From: Haliscomenobacter sp.
GTDB taxonomy: Bacteria > Bacteroidota > Bacteroidia > Chitinophagales > Saprospiraceae
NCBI GenBank assembly: GCA_016707205.1
Contig: JADJHZ010000011.1
Coordinates: forward strand, 1-64,000
DNA length: 64,000 nucleotides
Direction of reading: 5' to 3'
A program made the position numbers and the translations under genes. Positions 36,316-45,454 of the stretch are shown here, one piece after another (the first letter of the stretch is position 1; every line of letters begins with the position of its first letter). The notes beneath the pieces are model-generated. The model was not told the origin of the DNA and made no database searches. It was given only the letters and a program-made list of their open reading frames with translations.

Positions 36316-37404
36316 ATGAAGGACGTGATCGATCTGTACCGGAATATTGTCATTGAAATCGCTACGCCATACAGTACGGGTACGGGATTCTACCTCCAGA
36401 GCCCGCACTTGATCGTGACCAACGAGCATGTCGTTCGCGATAACCGGGACGTAGTGATTCACGGTAAGCATTTGTCCAAGCAGCTTGCCCGGGTAGTATT
36501 CACTGATTCCAAACACGATATCGCTTTGCTCGAAGCCCCGGCAACGGCAAATTTGCCGGAAGTCAGGCTTTCCTCTGCGGAATCCATCCACGAAGGCGAT
36601 CCGGTCATTGCTATCGGACACCCTTTTGGGCTAAAATATACCGCGACTCAAGGGATCATTTCCAATACCCGGCACGAGATGAACGACGTGCTCTATATCC
36701 AGCACGACGCCGCCCTCAACCCGGGTAACAGCGGAGGGCCTTTGGTCAACTTAGAAGGGGAAGTAGTGGGGATTAACACCTTTATCCTTCGCGACGGCAA
36801 CAATATTGGCTTCTCGCTTCCGGCGCCTATCCTGGAGCAATCGATCCAAGCCTTCCTCGAATCCGGCCGCCAGACCAGCACGCGTTGCTATTCGTGCTCC
36901 AATTTGGTTACCGGGACGAATATCGAAGATACGTATTGCCCGCACTGCGGCGCCAAGGTCGTACTCCCCGATCAGGTGGAGCTTTATGAACCGGTGGGCA
37001 TTTCCAAGACGGTGGAAGCGATGCTTCGCCAAACCGGCCATCAGGTGGAGTTGTCGCGCCGAGGGCCGAATAACTGGGAAGTCCAGCATGGCACGGCGAA
37101 GATCAACATTTCTTATTATGAAAAAAACGGAGTGATCACCGGCGATGCTTACCTGTGCATGGTGCCCAAGGAAAACATCAAACCGCTGTATGAGTTTCTG
37201 CTCCGGCAGAACTACCTCATGGAAGGGCTTTCCCTGAGTATAAAAGACCAGGACATCATTCTGTCGCTGCTTATTTACGACCGCTACCTCAATCTGGAGA
37301 CGGGCCTGCATCTATTTAAATACCTCTTCGAAAAAGCAGACTACTACGACAATATCCTGGTTGAACAGTTCGGAGCGATCTGGAAGCACGAAGACAACGG
37401 GTAA
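36316..37404 (+). CDS. Trypsin-like protease with zinc ribbon and YbjN-like domain, cytoplasmic
   Basis: The 362-residue protein has a trypsin-like domain of the DegP type (H38 in VTNEHVV, D68 in KHDIALLE, S139 in NPGNSGGPL), a short zinc ribbon with C191, C194, C208 and C211 (CYSC and CPHC), and a C-terminal YbjN-like alpha/beta domain (ISYYEKNGVITGDAY). There is no signal peptide and no PDZ domain, unlike periplasmic DegP. The start is the ATG right after the heptad tract. I infer a cytoplasmic regulatory protease. The 397 bases after it up to 37801 hold no gene that I can support; one open frame without a start codon was rejected. Confidence 0.82.
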   Translation: MKDVIDLYRNIVIEIATPYSTGTGFYLQSPHLIVTNEHVVRDNRDVVIHGKHLSKQLARVVFTDSKHDIALLEAPATANLPEVRLSSAESIHEGDPVIAIGHPFGLKYTATQGIISNTRHEMNDVLYIQHDAALNPGNSGGPLVNLEGEVVGINTFILRDGNNIGFSLPAPILEQSIQAFLESGRQTSTRCYSCSNLVTGTNIEDTYCPHCGAKVVLPDQVELYEPVGISKTVEAMLRQTGHQVELSRRGPNNWEVQHGTAKINISYYEKNGVITGDAYLCMVPKENIKPLYEFLLRQNYLMEGLSLSIKDQDIILSLLIYDRYLNLETGLHLFKYLFEKADYYDNILVEQFGAIWKHEDNG

Positions 37405-37801
37405 TGCGTTTGGCAAGGATACGAAGCGCCAACTATCCAATGTAGCTTATTTCCGAACCTGACGCGTCTGGAATATGGCGTAAACCCGGCAATTTTTTCT
37501 TTCCGCGAAGGCAATAAGCCATCGTTTTTGAGGTTTTTAGGGAATAAACCTAACCGCGCCCTGAACGGCTATTTTCAGTTCGGATATGGTCGCAAGGTGT
37601 CTTTTTAAAGAAGCGTAACCGGCATTTCACCTGCAATATTATGCCGCTTACCGGCGTTTTGGTGGTGCCGGTTTTTAGCCGCGTCCATGCTTTAACACTT
37701 GCCCTTCCTTTGATTTGAGGGAGTTTGCGTATACTTGTGTTTGATATAACCTTAAAATCATACAAGCTAACATTGCCAAATCCGCCTGCAAAGTTCATCT
37801 T

Positions 37802-38857
37802 ATGAAAAAATCCCAATTTCTGACCGGTCTTCTTTTCTTTATCCTGGTTTCGGCATCTATCCAAGCCCAGGATATTCATTTTTCCCAATTTTACATGTCG
37901 CCCCTCAACCTCAATCCGGCGATGACGGGCGTGATGAACTGCAATACCCGTCTGGTGGCGAACTACCGCAACCAATGGGCCAGCGTGTTGCGTTCGAATG
38001 CCTTCCGCACCTATTCCGTTTCTTATGATCAGCGCATTCCGGTAGGCCGGTACGATTATTTCGGCGTTGGCGGAACGTTTTGGGGAGACCGGGCCGGCGA
38101 AGCCAACTTCTCTACCTTAACAGGGAAAGCGTCGTTTTCGTACAGCAAGCGCATGGGCGGCTACCGGGACAAAGCCAATTACCTCGTCGTGGGCGCTGAA
38201 GCCGGAGCAGCCCAACGAAGCATCGATTTCTTAAACCTCCGCTGGGGTACGCAACACGACGGCGAGGGTGGATTCGACCCCACCCGCGACCCTCAGGAGG
38301 GCCGTTTCGACCGCGACAACTTCATTTTCGCCGACCTGGCGGCGGGGTTGCTGTGGTTCATGGTTTTTGACGATAACGCCAACTTTTACCTTGGCGGCGC
38401 ATTCCATCACCTGAGCAGGGCAAACCTGTCGTTCGACTCGGATAGCGAAGACCTGATCTTTACCCGCCTGACGGTGCATGCAGGCGGCGAATTTCCCATC
38501 TCCAGCAAAGTGGGCATCCTTCCCGGGGCTATTTTGATGCGTCAGGGGCCCCTGATGCAGGTCAACGCCGGCGCCAGCCTCCGGTTCAACCTGGGCGAAG
38601 GGCGCGATGCAGCCAACCAGGCCTTCCAAATCGGCCTATGGACCCGGATCGCCAACAAACTGGATGCCGGGGTGCTACAGGATGCGCTCATCCTTTCTAC
38701 CCGCTTCGATTTCAACCAGTTCAGTCTTGGTTTCAGCTATGATGTCAACACCTCCCAGCTCAAACCGGCCACCAATTCGCAGGGGTCTTTTGAATTTGGA
38801 ATGGTTTACAAAATTTGCGGAAAAGTAAACCGGGGCATTTATTGCCCTGATTTCTAA
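37802..38857 (+). CDS. PorP/SprF family type IX secretion outer-membrane protein
   Basis: This 351-residue protein has a signal peptide (MKKSQFLTGLLFFILVSASIQA) and then QDIHFSQFYMSPLNLNPAMTGVM, the classic PorP/SprF start. The rest alternates beta-strands, and the last strand ends SFEFGMVYKI. Family members help attach or secrete T9SS substrates, often encoded beside a specific adhesin. Here the neighbour is bactofilin and the giant adhesin is 16 kb away, so the partner is unknown. Confidence 0.9.
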   Translation: MKKSQFLTGLLFFILVSASIQAQDIHFSQFYMSPLNLNPAMTGVMNCNTRLVANYRNQWASVLRSNAFRTYSVSYDQRIPVGRYDYFGVGGTFWGDRAGEANFSTLTGKASFSYSKRMGGYRDKANYLVVGAEAGAAQRSIDFLNLRWGTQHDGEGGFDPTRDPQEGRFDRDNFIFADLAAGLLWFMVFDDNANFYLGGAFHHLSRANLSFDSDSEDLIFTRLTVHAGGEFPISSKVGILPGAILMRQGPLMQVNAGASLRFNLGEGRDAANQAFQIGLWTRIANKLDAGVLQDALILSTRFDFNQFSLGFSYDVNTSQLKPATNSQGSFEFGMVYKICGKVNRGIYCPDF

Positions 38858-38970
38858 ATAGTTTACGCCCTTCGAGGGCTTGGTCTTAGTCAAGAGAATA
38901 CTACATTTTTTTCCGATCTGCCCGGATTTGATTATCTTGGAGACAGGAAAACTTTAAAGCTCACCAACGT

Positions 38971-39441
38971 ATGTTTGGCACCAACAAAACCGAATCGCCA
39001 AAGGGAGGCACTCCGGCTGCCGGAGCAGGGTTAGGCAACTCCTTTAACAGCTTAGTCGTAGGTACGACTATCGAAGGAACCGTCCGTTCGGAGAAAGATA
39101 TCCGAATTGAAGGCAAAATCAAAGGCAAACTCTTTTGCGACGCTAAAGTGGTGATTGGCCCCTCAGGCCAAATCGAAGGCGAAATGCGCTGCGCCAACGC
39201 AGTGATTGAGGGTAAAATGGACGGTACGCTTTTCGTCAAAGAGCTGCTGAATATCCGGGAAAGCGCCCAGGTTTCCGGCGACGTTACCACCGGCAAGCTC
39301 GTCATCCAGTCCGGCGCGGTATTCAACGTCAACTGCACTATGGGAGGTCAGAATACCGCTCCAGCCGTACCGACCGGACCGGCCAAAGTGGCAAAGGACG
39401 GAGGAACGGGACAAACGGCGCCGGAAAATGCCAAAGCCTGA
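38971..39441 (+). CDS. Bactofilin
   Basis: This is a 156-residue cytoskeletal polymer-forming protein. The right-handed beta-helix core is visible as repeating G-x-I/V-x-G turns (VVGTTIEGTVRSEKDIRIEGKIKGKLFCDAKVVIGPSGQIEGEM, to KLVIQSGAVFNVNCTMG). The N- and C-termini are Gly/Pro-rich and flexible. Bactofilins polymerise on the membrane and organise cell-wall machinery. Its last 14 bases overlap the AtpZ gene, so the two are co-translated. Confidence 0.93.
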   Translation: MFGTNKTESPKGGTPAAGAGLGNSFNSLVVGTTIEGTVRSEKDIRIEGKIKGKLFCDAKVVIGPSGQIEGEMRCANAVIEGKMDGTLFVKELLNIRESAQVSGDVTTGKLVIQSGAVFNVNCTMGGQNTAPAVPTGPAKVAKDGGTGQTAPENAKA

Positions 39442-39667
39442 ACCCGATAAACGCGGCTCTGACCGGATGCGCGATCTGGCGAAATACTCCGGCCTGGCTT
39501 TCCAAATTGGTTTTATCATTTTGGCCGGCGCCATGCTGGGCAAATGGTTGGATGGTCGTTTTCAATTTTCTAAACCGGTTTTCACCCTCTGCCTTTCTCT
39601 GCTCTCCGTATTTGCCGCTTTATATTTTTCGTTAAAAGATTTTATCGGGAAAAAACCGCCCCGCTAA
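39428..39667 (+). CDS. AtpZ/AtpI-like small membrane protein
   Basis: The 79-residue protein has two transmembrane helices (AKYSGLAFQIGFIILAGAMLG and FTLCLSLLSVFAALYFSLKDF) with the glycine-containing first helix and the KWLD loop of AtpZ. AtpZ-like proteins sit at the head of ATP synthase operons and may serve in magnesium or ring assembly. It overlaps bactofilin by 14 bases and is followed by another membrane protein. ATP synthase genes are not in the window. Confidence 0.85.
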   Translation: MPKPEPDKRGSDRMRDLAKYSGLAFQIGFIILAGAMLGKWLDGRFQFSKPVFTLCLSLLSVFAALYFSLKDFIGKKPPR

Positions 39668-39677
39668 GCTCCCGCTT

Positions 39678-40055
39678 ATGGATTCCAGAACGTTTTTCAG
39701 CCAATTGGCCTGGGCAATGGGCCTGGCGACAGCCGGAATCCTTGCTTTGTATGCGATCCCGGCACTGAATATCGGAATCCCCCTGGCTTGGATCGCCTTG
39801 TTTTTTTTTATAGGCTTTAGTCTTGCCCTATATTTTGCAGCCAAGCGGATTGCAAAAAGCTCAAAGAAAGAACATTTCATCAACCTCGTCCTCGGCATGA
39901 CCATGCTCAAGATGCTTTTTTCGTTCGTACTGATCGCCATATACAGCTATTGGACCCACCCCGCGAGCAACTTATTCGCCCTTCCTTTCTTTGGGGTCTA
40001 TTTAATTTTCACTATTTTTGAAACGGCCTTCATGATCCGCGTTGGGAAAAGCTGA
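39678..40055 (+). CDS. Small integral membrane protein, four helices
   Basis: The 125-residue protein has four hydrophobic segments (LAWAMGLATAGILALYAI, IPLAWIALFFFIGFSLALYF, LGMTMLKMLFSFVLIAIYS, FALPFFGVYLIFTIFETAFMI). This resembles the unnamed gene that follows AtpZ in Bacteroidota ATP synthase clusters. I cannot assign a function. It starts 10 bases after the AtpZ gene. Confidence 0.7.
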   Translation: MDSRTFFSQLAWAMGLATAGILALYAIPALNIGIPLAWIALFFFIGFSLALYFAAKRIAKSSKKEHFINLVLGMTMLKMLFSFVLIAIYSYWTHPASNLFALPFFGVYLIFTIFETAFMIRVGKS

Positions 40056-40134
40056 GTTCATCAACAGCCCTTCCTCCTCCGGTTTCCATCCAGGCTGGAT
40101 TGCCTCCAAATAGCAAACCAATACCCAAACAAAT

Positions 40135-40620
40135 ATGGCCCAAGCACACGAAATTTACCGCATCACCGTCAATGGCCAGCAGAACTTTGAGGTCGATGGA
40201 GATAGCCTGGATTTTCTTCCCTCCGGCCCAGACACCTTCCACGTTCTCCTGAACGGAAAGCGATTTAACGCAAAGCTCCTTCAAGCGGATTACCACACCA
40301 AGTCTTTCGAATTCGTTATCAACGGCGGCGTATACCAGGTTGTCCTGGCCGACGCATACGATCAGTTGGTAGACCGCCTGGGGCTGGCCAAGCATACGAT
40401 CACCAAGATCAAGGAAATCAAAGCGCCTATGCCTGGCTTGGTGTTGGAAATCAGCGTAAAGGAAGGGGATACCGTAGAGAAAGGACAATCTCTGCTCATT
40501 CTGGAAGCCATGAAAATGGAGAACGTGCTAAAATCCCCTGGCGATGGCGTCGTGAAGCGGATTTTTGTCGACAAAGGCCGCCCCGTCGACAAGAACCAGA
40601 TCCTGCTGGAAATGGATTAG
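40135..40620 (+). CDS. Biotin carrier protein (acetyl-CoA/propionyl-CoA carboxylase type)
   Basis: This 161-residue protein carries biotin for a carboxylase. The biotinyl domain occupies the C-terminal half, with the target lysine K127 in the EAMKMEN motif. The KAPMPG motif at 96-101 and the repeated V-x-x-G-D-x-V signature are intact. The N-terminal part (YRITVNGQQNFEV) resembles the front part of carboxylase alpha subunits. The carboxylase subunits are elsewhere. It converges on dsbD across 84 bases. Confidence 0.9.
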   Translation: MAQAHEIYRITVNGQQNFEVDGDSLDFLPSGPDTFHVLLNGKRFNAKLLQADYHTKSFEFVINGGVYQVVLADAYDQLVDRLGLAKHTITKIKEIKAPMPGLVLEISVKEGDTVEKGQSLLILEAMKMENVLKSPGDGVVKRIFVDKGRPVDKNQILLEMD

Positions 40621-40704
40621 GGAACCCGCCATTTTCTCCTTTCACTCCCTTTAGGGGCTGGAAAAAATGCGTTTGCTGACGCGGGCAACCCATAGCAATA
40701 AGCC

Positions 40705-43242
40705 TTATTTTTCCGCCAACCGGGAGAACGCGTCTTTTCCGCATTTCAGGAAGTCGGCATACTCCTGCACATCCGGGGTATATCCAACCGGGTTATTGAG
40801 CAATCGCCCGTCGGGTGAAAGCAATACATAGAACGGTTGGGAGTTTGTTTTAAAATACGTCGTCTGAAAGTGCGACCATTTCTGGCCTACCGTTCGTAAC
40901 TTCCGGACTCCGCCCGTCACGGTTTCCACCTCCAGCCGCTGGTCCTCCGGCAATTCCCGCCGATCGTCGACATAAAGGGAAATCAGCACGTAGTCGTCTT
41001 TTAGCTGAGCATAAACGGGAGATTCCGGCCAGACATGCTCCTCCATCTTGCGGCAGTTGACGCAGGCGTGGCCGGTAAAGTCCAGCATCACCGGCTTGTT
41101 CATCTTTTGGGCGTAGGCCATTCCCTCTTGCAGATCTTTGAAGCAACTCAGATTCTGAGGGCAATCGCAGGGGTTAAACCAACTGTAACACACGGGGGGC
41201 GCCAATCCGCTAAGCAGTTTCAGGGAGCGGTAACTGCCTCGGGCCGGATCGGGAAGAAAGCCGGTAGCCAGGTATACCGTGAACGCAAGGGAAGCAAGCC
41301 CTAAAAGGATTTGCCCCATCGGCCGTTTGCCGGGGCTATCGTGCGGAAACCGGATTACTCCGAAAAGGTACAACGCTAAGCCAAGGAACGTAAGAAGCCA
41401 CAATGCCAGGAAAGGCTCAATAGTCAGTATCTCCCAATGTTTTACCAGATCGGCGTTGGACAAAAATTTCAACGCCAGGGCGAGTTCCAGAAAACCGAGA
41501 ACGACCTTGACCGTGTTCAGCCATCCCCCGGATTTGGGCAAGCTTTTCATCATCCCGGGGAAAGCAGCAAATAAAGCGAATGGCAACGCCAACGCCAGCC
41601 CAAAGCCCGCCATACCCGTTGTGAGTTGCCAGGCGCCGCCGTCGGACGTCAGCGCTCCTGCCAGCAAAGAACCCAGGATGGGACCGGTACAGGAAAACGA
41701 AACCAGCGCCAGGGTGATCGCCATAAAGAAAATGCCTACCAACCCGCCTACCCCTTCCGCAGAAGCAGCCCGGTTGGTCCAGCTACTCGGCAGCGTCAGT
41801 TCGTAATACCCAAAGAAGGAGAATGCAAAGACGAGGAAGATCGCGAAAAACAGGATATTGAGCCAAATGTTGGTCGAAATGTCGTTCAGGATGTCCGGAT
41901 TAATGGAATCCATCAGGTGGAAAGGAATGCTGAGCAGCAGGTAAACAAGTAGGATGAAAAACCCATACAGGGAAGCCTGGGTAATTGCTTTTTTTCGGGT
42001 GGTGTTGCTTTTGGTAAAAAAGCTGACCGTCAGCGGGATCATCGGGAAGACGCACGGGGTAAGGAGCGCCAGCAGTCCGCCCAAAAAGCCCAGGATAAAG
42101 ATTTTTCCCAGCCCGGTATTACTTTGAATACGGACTTCTTGCTCCGAGCATGCGCCTTCCGGATTGCCGAGGTCGGGAACCGGCATCCCACCGTACAGGG
42201 TGTTCAACGCTTCCTCGCTTTGGCTGGGAGCGGTGACGTTTCCGCCTGCTTGGGAAGCGTCTGGTCCGGTAAACGCCTCCAGGGTTTCCGGAAGGAAACG
42301 GAACGGCATTTCAGGGACGGGGATGCACTGCTTGTCGTTGCAGGTCATAAAACTGACAAAGCCCGTAATCGGCGCACGCGGATCGGATACCTCCACCTCC
42401 TGGGTGAACACCACCGGACTGGACGCGAATTTTTTAACCATTACTCCGCCAAAAAGCGGATCGGGAGCTTCCTTTTTCTTTCCTTCTTCGATCACCTGCC
42501 CCACCCTTTGATAGCCTGCCGATTTATCGAAAAAAAACTCCGTTGGGAGCGGTCCGTTGGGTTCCGTAAACTGGGAATAAATGGTCCACCCGGGCTCCAT
42601 GCTGGCCGTCAGGGTGAGCAGGTATTTCGGACCTGCGATTTGGCGGATCGATGCCTTCCATTTTACCGGTTCTAAAATTCCGGGCTGGGATTCTTTCTGA
42701 TCGGCCTGAAGCAAGGGCGTTTCTCCTGCCTGCGCCGGAAGGGCGGCCTTCTCTTCCTGAGCGGGAGCGGCGGCAGCGGTTCCTGCGGCACTAACGTCAA
42801 AGTTGAAGTCCACCTCGGTCGGCGGCAGGCACTGATCGTTGTCGCACGTCATGAACTCCAGGTACCCTTTTATAGCTGCTTTTGGATTCAGGACCTTTAC
42901 CCGCTGGCGGAAAATGGTTTTCCCACTAAACTTGATGACATCCATATTGAAGATTTCATCAAACCCTTCTTTGCGCTTTCCCTCTTCCGTGCACTTTCCA
43001 ACAAGTTGAAAATGGGACCCGTTTTCGTAGTGGAAGGAGGTCCGGATGGGGCCGTCGTCGCTTTCGAGGTATTGGGAATAAATGTACCAGCCGGGATCTA
43101 CATCCGCTGTGAAGGTGAGTTCGATCTCATTTCCACTTAATTTTTTCCACTCCGTTTTCCAGTGGACCGGGTTTTCGATCTGGCTAAACACGGGGAAAGC
43201 CAGTATAAACAGTAAAACGGCTAAGATGGCTCTACGGATCAT
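40705..43242 (-). CDS. dsbD: Thiol:disulfide interchange protein DsbD, with duplicated N-terminal domain
   Basis: The 845-residue protein has a signal peptide (MIRRAILAVLLFILAFPVFSQ), then two DsbD-alpha-like beta domains (about 25-150 and 190-335), each with a C-x4-C pair (MTCDNDQCLPP, MTCNDKQCIPV). About eight transmembrane helices of the CcdA type follow (FLGGLLALLTPCVFPMIPLTV, VSFSCTGPILGSLLAGAL). A thioredoxin domain closes it (TGHACVNCRKME, C-V-N-C). It moves electrons from cytoplasmic thioredoxin to periplasmic targets. The duplicated entry domain is common in Bacteroidota and is wider than in E. coli. Confidence 0.92.
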   Translation of the reverse strand: MIRRAILAVLLFILAFPVFSQIENPVHWKTEWKKLSGNEIELTFTADVDPGWYIYSQYLESDDGPIRTSFHYENGSHFQLVGKCTEEGKRKEGFDEIFNMDVIKFSGKTIFRQRVKVLNPKAAIKGYLEFMTCDNDQCLPPTEVDFNFDVSAAGTAAAAPAQEEKAALPAQAGETPLLQADQKESQPGILEPVKWKASIRQIAGPKYLLTLTASMEPGWTIYSQFTEPNGPLPTEFFFDKSAGYQRVGQVIEEGKKKEAPDPLFGGVMVKKFASSPVVFTQEVEVSDPRAPITGFVSFMTCNDKQCIPVPEMPFRFLPETLEAFTGPDASQAGGNVTAPSQSEEALNTLYGGMPVPDLGNPEGACSEQEVRIQSNTGLGKIFILGFLGGLLALLTPCVFPMIPLTVSFFTKSNTTRKKAITQASLYGFFILLVYLLLSIPFHLMDSINPDILNDISTNIWLNILFFAIFLVFAFSFFGYYELTLPSSWTNRAASAEGVGGLVGIFFMAITLALVSFSCTGPILGSLLAGALTSDGGAWQLTTGMAGFGLALALPFALFAAFPGMMKSLPKSGGWLNTVKVVLGFLELALALKFLSNADLVKHWEILTIEPFLALWLLTFLGLALYLFGVIRFPHDSPGKRPMGQILLGLASLAFTVYLATGFLPDPARGSYRSLKLLSGLAPPVCYSWFNPCDCPQNLSCFKDLQEGMAYAQKMNKPVMLDFTGHACVNCRKMEEHVWPESPVYAQLKDDYVLISLYVDDRRELPEDQRLEVETVTGGVRKLRTVGQKWSHFQTTYFKTNSQPFYVLLSPDGRLLNNPVGYTPDVQEYADFLKCGKDAFSRLAEK

Positions 43243-43368
43243 CGTTCCAAATATATTAGCCCTTTTCAGGGGGTGTTTACTAAATCAGGGCAAGTATACC
43301 TAATACACGTGCACCAGGTCTGTGAACTTCCGCACAATAGCGTGGTCCTATAGAAGTTAGCCACCTGT

Positions 43369-44082
43369 TCAGGCGGGAATTAGCGCGGAAACACTACGGA
43401 GCAAGGACTCGAACAGCCCACGTCCATCCGTGTTTCCAAGAGCAGGCTCGGAAGCGCGTTCGGGGTGGGGCATCATTCCAAAGACGTTGCGCTGCCGGTT
43501 GCAAATCCCGGCAATGTTCATCAAAGCCCCATTGGGATTTGCCTCCGGGGTGATTTGCCCATCAGAGTCGCAATACCGGAAAAGGATTTGATCATTGGTT
43601 TCCAGCGACCGCAACGTGTCTTCGTCGGCATAATAACGTCCCTCGGCATGCGCAATCGGTATTTTGAGCGCCTGATTTGGGGGAATGGCATTCGTCAGCG
43701 GGGAGTTGAGGGTCATGGGGCGCAGATGCACATTCTTGCAAATAAATTGCTGGTTGGCGTTTCGGAGCAGCACCCCAGGCAATAGCCCAGCTTCGCAAAG
43801 GATCTGAAACCCGTTGCATACCCCAAAAACGAAACCGCCATCCTGCGCGAATTCCGAAACGGCTTGCATGATCGGGGAAAAGCGGGCGATAGCCCCTGCC
43901 CGCAGATAGTCGCCATAGGAAAACCCTCCGGGCAAAACGATACAATCTCCCTTTCCCAAGCCCGCAAGGTGGGTGTCTTTGTGCCAGAGTTTGACGGTCT
44001 CACACCCCATCACGTTTTGCAATACGTGAACCATATCGTCGTCGCAGTTGGAGCCCGGAAAAACGATAACGCCGAATTTCAT
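43369..44082 (-). CDS. purQ: Phosphoribosylformylglycinamidine synthase, glutaminase subunit PurQ
   Basis: This protein has 237 residues. It supplies ammonia from glutamine for the fourth step of purine synthesis. Motifs: VIVFPGSNCD, VLPGGFSYGDYLRAGAIARF, the nucleophile Cys89 in GVCNGFQILCEAGLLPG and the catalytic His/Glu near GMMPHPERA. I start it at 44082 (MKFGVIVFPGSNC) because that is the family start; an ATG at 44088 would add two residues. PurL and PurS are not close by. The gene lies 125 bases after dsbD on the same strand. Confidence 0.94.
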   Translation of the reverse strand: MKFGVIVFPGSNCDDDMVHVLQNVMGCETVKLWHKDTHLAGLGKGDCIVLPGGFSYGDYLRAGAIARFSPIMQAVSEFAQDGGFVFGVCNGFQILCEAGLLPGVLLRNANQQFICKNVHLRPMTLNSPLTNAIPPNQALKIPIAHAEGRYYADEDTLRSLETNDQILFRYCDSDGQITPEANPNGALMNIAGICNRQRNVFGMMPHPERASEPALGNTDGRGLFESLLRSVSALIPA

Positions 44083-44216
44083 GCCCATAAGTTTATATTA
44101 ATCCTGGAAAATCCTCCTTCTAAAAAATCGCAAGTTATCCAAAATTCGGCATTCCTGCGGCAATGCAGCAGAGGGTATTTGTATGGAACAACGCCCAACT
44201 GTCCCAAGGTTGACCA

Positions 44217-45203
44217 TTAAAGGAAGTTTTTGAAAATCCAGGGTTCAAATTGAACGTACAGTGCGGCAAAAAGCAGGAGAATATGCAGCAATTCCGCCCA
44301 ATTCGGCCGCATCCGGCTCACCAGCATGCTGGTCAGGTAAGAAACCGGAAGCGCTAAAACATGGACATGCCAGATCGCCAGATTCTTCTGGATCAGAAGG
44401 GTGGCAACCGACATCAACATCACCCAATACCAAATCGTGATGCGTTTTTGGGTTTGGATCACCCGTTTTTGCATGAACTGCGGATGCTGAAAAATCAAAA
44501 TCACCAGAAAAACCGCCCAAGGGATTAACGAATACGGGATGGAAGACCCAGCTTGCAGGTCCAGAAACCCATACGCATGGAGCCCCTGCAGTTCCGTAAA
44601 CAGGGTCCAATGGCCGGTTAGAAAAGCAGTGACGCCGGTCAGATAATAGGCTACCACGACGCCAACAAGGACCATTACCCGCTCCCTGAACTGAAATCCC
44701 CTGAGAATATTCAATCCGCTGAATAGCACCAAAAGAAATACGGCATACGAAGGGTAAAACAGACAGGCGACGCCCAGGAATAAGCCTCCGTTGAACAAGC
44801 TACCGGCAGCCTGAACCTGTTTGAACGTACCCATAATCTCGTATATCGCCAGGAACAGGAAGATATTGGCCATGAAAACAGGCAACAACGCATCCGGCCC
44901 CGGAACCATCGCCGAGAAAAGCATAAAAAATACTCCCGGAAACATATGTAGCTCCCGGTCCAAACGATAGTTATATTCCATCAGGTTCAGCATGAACGCC
45001 TGTAGGAACAACGCGATTACAATGGCCATAAACAGGGCCAGGGGCGTATCCGGAAGCCACGCGTTCACCCAGTGCTGCAAGAACCCATGCGGTCCAGCTT
45101 CCGCCTGCACCGGAAGAATTAAAACGCCCGAAAAAAGAAGCCCCCCGTAAAACAGTAACAGAAAACTGACAAAGACCTGGTTGGTCCGGAATATTGATAG
45201 CAC
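44217..45203 (-). CDS. Polytopic membrane protein, Bacteroidota family of unknown function
   Basis: The 328-residue protein has nine or so hydrophobic segments, starting MLSIFRTNQVFVSFLLLFYGG. Features include LFMAIVIALFLQAFMLNLMEYN, LPVFMANIFLFLAIYEIMGTF and YPSYAVFLLVLFSGLNILRGFQFRE. I recognise this as the DUF6427-type family and can give no role. Nothing about its neighbours explains it: purQ lies downstream and a highly structured intergenic region upstream. Confidence 0.75.
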   Translation of the reverse strand: MLSIFRTNQVFVSFLLLFYGGLLFSGVLILPVQAEAGPHGFLQHWVNAWLPDTPLALFMAIVIALFLQAFMLNLMEYNYRLDRELHMFPGVFFMLFSAMVPGPDALLPVFMANIFLFLAIYEIMGTFKQVQAAGSLFNGGLFLGVACLFYPSYAVFLLVLFSGLNILRGFQFRERVMVLVGVVVAYYLTGVTAFLTGHWTLFTELQGLHAYGFLDLQAGSSIPYSLIPWAVFLVILIFQHPQFMQKRVIQTQKRITIWYWVMLMSVATLLIQKNLAIWHVHVLALPVSYLTSMLVSRMRPNWAELLHILLLFAALYVQFEPWIFKNFL

Positions 45204-45248
45204 GTACCTGGTTTTTGATCCCTTAATGAGGCAAAAATAGTAAAAAAA

Positions 45249-45304
45249 TAGACGTTAGATGTTAGACGTTAGACGCTAGATGGGAGATGGTTGACGGGAG
45301 ACCA
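45249..45304. repeat. Heptad tract of eight units (TAGACGT family)
   Basis: TAGACGT, TAGATGT, TAGACGT, TAGACGC, TAGATGG, GAGATGG, TTGACGG and GAGACCA follow in phase, in the gap between divergent genes. Confidence 0.8.
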
Positions 45305-45313
45305 GCCATGTTT

Positions 45314-45454
45314 GCAGGAATCCTCAGATTCCTGCGCAACTATGTGCCGGTCTGTTCCCCTGTTCGCCGTCCCGCAATTAGCGGGATCAGATTCCGTGCG
45401 GAGCTATTTGCCGGTCCCCCAGACGCTTCGGTCTGGACTTTCAGCCTGACCGGC
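45314..45454. other. Intergenic region rich in nested inverted repeats
   Basis: Perfect or near-perfect hairpins are GCAGGAATC / GATTCCTGC (45314-45335), CCCGC / GCGGG (45371-45385) and CCAGAC / GTCTGG (45419-45436). The 7-mer GCCGGTC (45346 and 45410) can pair with GACCGGC (45448-45454). No ORF is supported. It may be a structured RNA or an element remnant. The rest of the gap 45204-45652 shows only the heptad tract and a candidate -7 element. Confidence 0.45.

Noticed and set aside
37405..37608. Open frame after the protease gene, in the same frame, ending ...FGYGRKVSF, which looks like the last strand of a beta-barrel
   Set aside because: There is no start codon; 68 codons of open frame are not rare in six frames, and no family pattern is visible. 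A remnant is possible but not supported.
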